Positions 6,242 through 8,275 of a stretch of DNA of 8,275 nt are shown here, one piece after another; position 1 is the first letter of the stretch, and every line of letters begins with the position of its first letter. The notes under the pieces are model-generated. The model did no database searches. It was not told the DNA's origin and worked only from the letters and a program-made list of their open reading frames with translations. The DNA is from RYN-428 sp035648595. Its GTDB lineage: Bacteria; Planctomycetota; Phycisphaerae; Tepidisphaerales; Tepidisphaeraceae. The position numbers and the translations under genes were made by a program. The stretch covers positions 1 through 8,275 of the forward strand of contig DASRLH010000161.1 in assembly GCA_035648595.1 (NCBI GenBank). Reading direction: 5' to 3'.

Positions 6242-6414
6242 TGGCGCCGGCTTCGTGTTGAGCGATCTGAATTAGCCCGGATTATTCACCACGAAGTCAC
6301 GAAGACACTCAGAGCGGGCGAGCCCGCAACCCAAAGAAAGACGGAAACCACGAATGGACACGAATGCACACGAATGAAGATTGATTATTCGTGTCTATTC
6401 GTGCTTATTCGTGG
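6242..6414. repeat. Modular intergenic repeats, including a 28-nt CACGAAT inverted repeat
   Basis: No separate gene is seen between prfB and the permease gene. CCACGAAGTCACGAAGACAC (6289-6308) is followed by a GC hairpin GCGGGC-GA-GCCCGC (6314-6327) and the tail CAACCCAA. The inverted repeat then has arms 6348-6375 and 6387-6414 around an 11-nt loop, complementary at 23 of 28. Each arm holds three CACGAAT units spaced 10 nt apart. The right arm runs into the convergent permease gene and provides its last codons and stop. As a long stem between convergent genes it may terminate both. Confidence 0.88.
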
Positions 6415-7205
6415 CCGTCTTCTCGACCTGGCGTCAATGCCGCATGAAGCGCTAGCCGTGCCGCGAGGTTTACGGCCGCGAACATCGCCAACCCCAGCAG
6501 CGAGGCGAGGAGGACGGCGGCAAAGGCGATGTCCAGCCGGCTTTGATGAATTCCCGCGACGATCAACACGCCAAGGCCCACATGGCCCACGATCTGCCCG
6601 ACGAGAAACTCGGCCACCACCGTGCCGATCACGGCCAACCCGCCGGCGATGCGCAGGCCGGTGAATATATTCGGCAGAGCGGTGGGCAGTCGCAGCTTCC
6701 ACATTGTGGCCAATGGGCCCGCGCCATACAGGCGGAATAGATCGTCCAGGGCCGGGTCCGTCGCGAGCAAGCCGGCAAGGGTGTTGGCGATCACCGGGAA
6801 GATCGAAACGATCAGCGCGCACACGCCCACCGGCAGCAGGCCAAACCCCAGCCAAAATAAAAGCATCGGCGCAATCGCGACAATCGGCACGGTCTGAAAG
6901 AAAACCGTGTAGGGATAAAGCGCCCGCCGGGCCAGCGGCCAGGCGCAAAGGCCGACCGCCAGCAAGACGCCTAGGACGCCGCTGGCGATGAAGCCGCTGG
7001 CCGCCGCCAGGGTGGTCCAGAACAGGGCCGCGAGAAGTTCGGGGGCATCATGGAACATCGCGCCAAACACCGCCGAGGGCAGCGGCGCCATGTAGCTCTT
7101 TACATGCGCGATGCGCAGCCATGCTTCCAGCAGCGCCACTGCCGCTATCAATACGACAATGGGCGGCAGGATGCGGCCGGGCCATCCGCCTTTGCCGCGC
7201 CTCAT
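6405..7205 (-). CDS. ABC importer permease, SsuC/TauC-like
   Basis: Predicted protein of 266 residues with about six hydrophobic spans and the binding-protein-dependent transport (BPD_transp_1) layout. The EAA-type loop that docks with the ATPase is visible in the stretch from FPVIANTLAGL through LYGAGPLATMWKLRLPTALP. It is followed by IFTGLRIAGGLAVIGTVVAE, as in aliphatic sulfonate, taurine, nitrate and pyrimidine-precursor importers. It would form the inner-membrane channel as a dimer. Its ATG overlaps the ATPase stop as ATGA (7202-7205), and AAAGGGG about 6 nt upstream inside the ATPase gene gives a ribosome site; translation is probably coupled. The last residues (GHE) and the TAA come from the inverted repeat at 6387-6414, so the C-terminus may have been altered by repeat insertion. 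Substrate unknown. Confidence 0.92.
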   Translation of the reverse strand: MRRGKGGWPGRILPPIVVLIAAVALLEAWLRIAHVKSYMAPLPSAVFGAMFHDAPELLAALFWTTLAAASGFIASGVLGVLLAVGLCAWPLARRALYPYTVFFQTVPIVAIAPMLLFWLGFGLLPVGVCALIVSIFPVIANTLAGLLATDPALDDLFRLYGAGPLATMWKLRLPTALPNIFTGLRIAGGLAVIGTVVAEFLVGQIVGHVGLGVLIVAGIHQSRLDIAFAAVLLASLLGLAMFAAVNLAARLALHAALTPGREDGHE

Positions 7206-8008
7206 GCTCCACCCCTTTCCAAAGCCGCGTAAAGCACCCGCGTTTCGCGCGCAAACTCCGGCGCGCCGCGCAGATCAGCCTGCCGCGCCGAGGGCAGATC
7301 GATGCGATGATCCTCGATGATCTTCCCAGGACGTTGGCTCATCACAATGGCGCGTTGCGCGAGGAAGGCGGCTTCGGTGGTTGAGTGGGTGACAAAGAGA
7401 ACGGTCATCCCCCGGTCGGCCCAAAGCCGGCGCAACTGCTCGTCGAGCCGCTGGCGGGTGATCTCATCGAGCGCGGCAAATGGCTCGTCCAGCAGCAGCA
7501 GTCGCGGATCGGTCACCATCGCCCGCGCCAAAGAAACGCGCATGCGCATGCCGCCGGAGAGTTGGCTGGGGTATCGGTCTATCGCATCGCTCAAGCCCAC
7601 CTGCCCGATCGCCCTCAACGAAGCGTCGCGTTGAGCGCGCCGATCCACGCCCCTGAGTTCCAGCGGCAACGCAACATTGCGTAATACATTCCGCCACGGC
7701 AGCAGGTGCGCATCCTGAAAGACGTAGGCGACCGTGGCGCGGGAATGCTGGACTGAGACGGCCGCGCCCGCGGTTGCATCCATCCCCACTTTGACATCCC
7801 CCGCGGTGGGCCGATCCAGGCCCGCGACCAGCCGCAACAGAGTGGACTTTCCGCATCCCGATGGCCCCAGGATGGCCACGAACTCGCCGGGCGAAACCGC
7901 CAGATTCAGGCCGTCGAGTGCAACGACACCGTTCGGGTACGCCCGTTTGACGTTCTCCAATTGAACGCCCAGGCCCGCGGCGCGTTGGGTTGTGCTTGCA
8001 TCGTGCAT
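7202..8008 (-). CDS. ABC importer ATP-binding protein, SsuB/TauB-like
   Basis: Predicted protein of 268 residues. Motifs in order: Walker A GPSGCGKST (48-56), Q-loop YVFQDAHLLPW (Gln98), signature LSGGM (150-154), Walker B LLLLDE (170-175, catalytic Glu175), D-loop ALD (179-181) and H-loop His208. QDAHLLPW and LSGGMRMRVSLARA are typical of the nitrate/sulfonate/taurine group. The start at 8008 is the only reasonable one: a TGA lies in frame just upstream with no start codon between. Its ribosome site is weak. It energises the permease that follows with ATGA overlap. The periplasmic substrate-binding partner is not in this window, so the transported molecule cannot be named. Residues 68-92 replace the usual B-type loop of this family with a short Ala/Val-rich insertion, a minor difference. 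Confidence 0.95.
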   Translation of the reverse strand: MHDASTTQRAAGLGVQLENVKRAYPNGVVALDGLNLAVSPGEFVAILGPSGCGKSTLLRLVAGLDRPTAGDVKVGMDATAGAAVSVQHSRATVAYVFQDAHLLPWRNVLRNVALPLELRGVDRRAQRDASLRAIGQVGLSDAIDRYPSQLSGGMRMRVSLARAMVTDPRLLLLDEPFAALDEITRQRLDEQLRRLWADRGMTVLFVTHSTTEAAFLAQRAIVMSQRPGKIIEDHRIDLPSARQADLRGAPEFARETRVLYAALERGGA

Positions 8009-8150
8009 CTCGGCACTTTCTCATTGCGAACTACAGACAGCCAGTGTCCGACATGGTATCGGGGGCGCTTTAGCCGCTTGCGCCGTTTTGGGACGGAATA
8101 CCGCATTAGAGCGTGGGGAGGAACCTCGTCGTATCACGCTACGCCGTGAA

Positions 8151-8275
8151 CTATGCCGCGATGGAAGTGCCATGAAACTCCTGTGCCAGCTTGATTTCCG
8201 ACTCGCTCGCCGTCGTGATTTTTGGCGAGCCCGGCGGCGCGGTCGTCTTGATCCGCGGCCAGTTGCGCGCGCGTT
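8151..8275 (-). CDS. C-terminal part of an unidentified protein, cut by the window edge
   Basis: On the minus strand one frame is open from the window edge to TAG at 8151-8153. It gives about 40 residues ending EIKLAQEFHGTSIAA. Third codon positions are very largely G or C, like the recognised genes here. The peptide is of ordinary composition, whereas the other open frame on this strand is an improbable arginine- and serine-rich one. I do not recognise the family. It lies 142 nt upstream of the ATPase gene on the same strand, so it could belong to the same transcription unit. Whether it is a substrate-binding protein cannot be judged from this tail. Confidence 0.5.
   Translation of the reverse strand, partial: RARNWPRIKTTAPPGSPKITTASESEIKLAQEFHGTSIAA

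Noticed and set aside
8134..8149. Possible terminator hairpin (TCACG/CGTGA) after the partial gene at the right edge
   Set aside because: Only a 5-bp stem with no T-run; it may be a decayed GTATCACG repeat.

Overview
The window looks like a chromosomal segment from a GC-rich member of the PVC superphylum, most likely a planctomycete (uncultured or poorly studied). This is inferred from three things. A Tat-exported Gfo/Idh/MocA oxidoreductase sits next to a secreted SUMF1-fold protein. There is a small secreted cytochrome b562-like protein. Almost every intergenic gap is filled with palindromic repeat families (CCGAAATCC-type, CACGAAT-type, GTATCACGGGCG-type). No rRNA, tRNA, CRISPR array, transposase or phage gene was seen.

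Layout, left to right. (1) 3-125, + strand: possible C-terminal tail of an unidentified gene. (2) 266-1465, +: secreted SUMF1/FGE-fold protein that lacks the usual formylglycine-generating cysteine pair. (3) 1466-1760: nested inverted repeats. (4) 1761-3167, +: Tat-signal Gfo/Idh/MocA oxidoreductase. (5) 3168-3457: compound palindromic repeat, copy 1. (6) 3458-3940, +: cytochrome b562-family protein. (7) 3941-4171: palindromic repeat, copy 2. (8) 4172-4642, -: greA, with a plausible promoter at 4768-4795 and a leader hairpin. (9) 4796-5080: two copies of a 54-nt double-hairpin repeat between the divergent greA and prfB. (10) 5116-6241, +: prfB (release factor 2) with a programmed +1 frameshift at CTT TGA C. 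(11) 6242-6414: repeat modules, including a 28-nt inverted repeat that supplies the stop codon of the next gene. (12) 6405-7205 and 7202-8008, -: permease and ATPase of an SsuBC/TauBC-like ABC importer, overlapping by ATGA. (13) 8151-8275, -: C-terminal part of an unidentified gene.

Functionally this is mostly household and envelope material. GreA (transcript cleavage) and RF2 (termination at UGA/UAA) are information-processing genes transcribed divergently. The two ABC genes form a translationally coupled pair without their substrate-binding protein in view. The three left-hand exported proteins are separated by repeat elements and are not a tight operon. The most distinctive content is regulatory and repetitive: the prfB recoding site with a weak stimulatory Shine-Dalgarno-like sequence and an apparently leaderless start, and the set of at least four palindromic intergenic repeat families, one of which brackets the cytochrome gene. 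I saw no clear sign of a wholly new multi-gene system.
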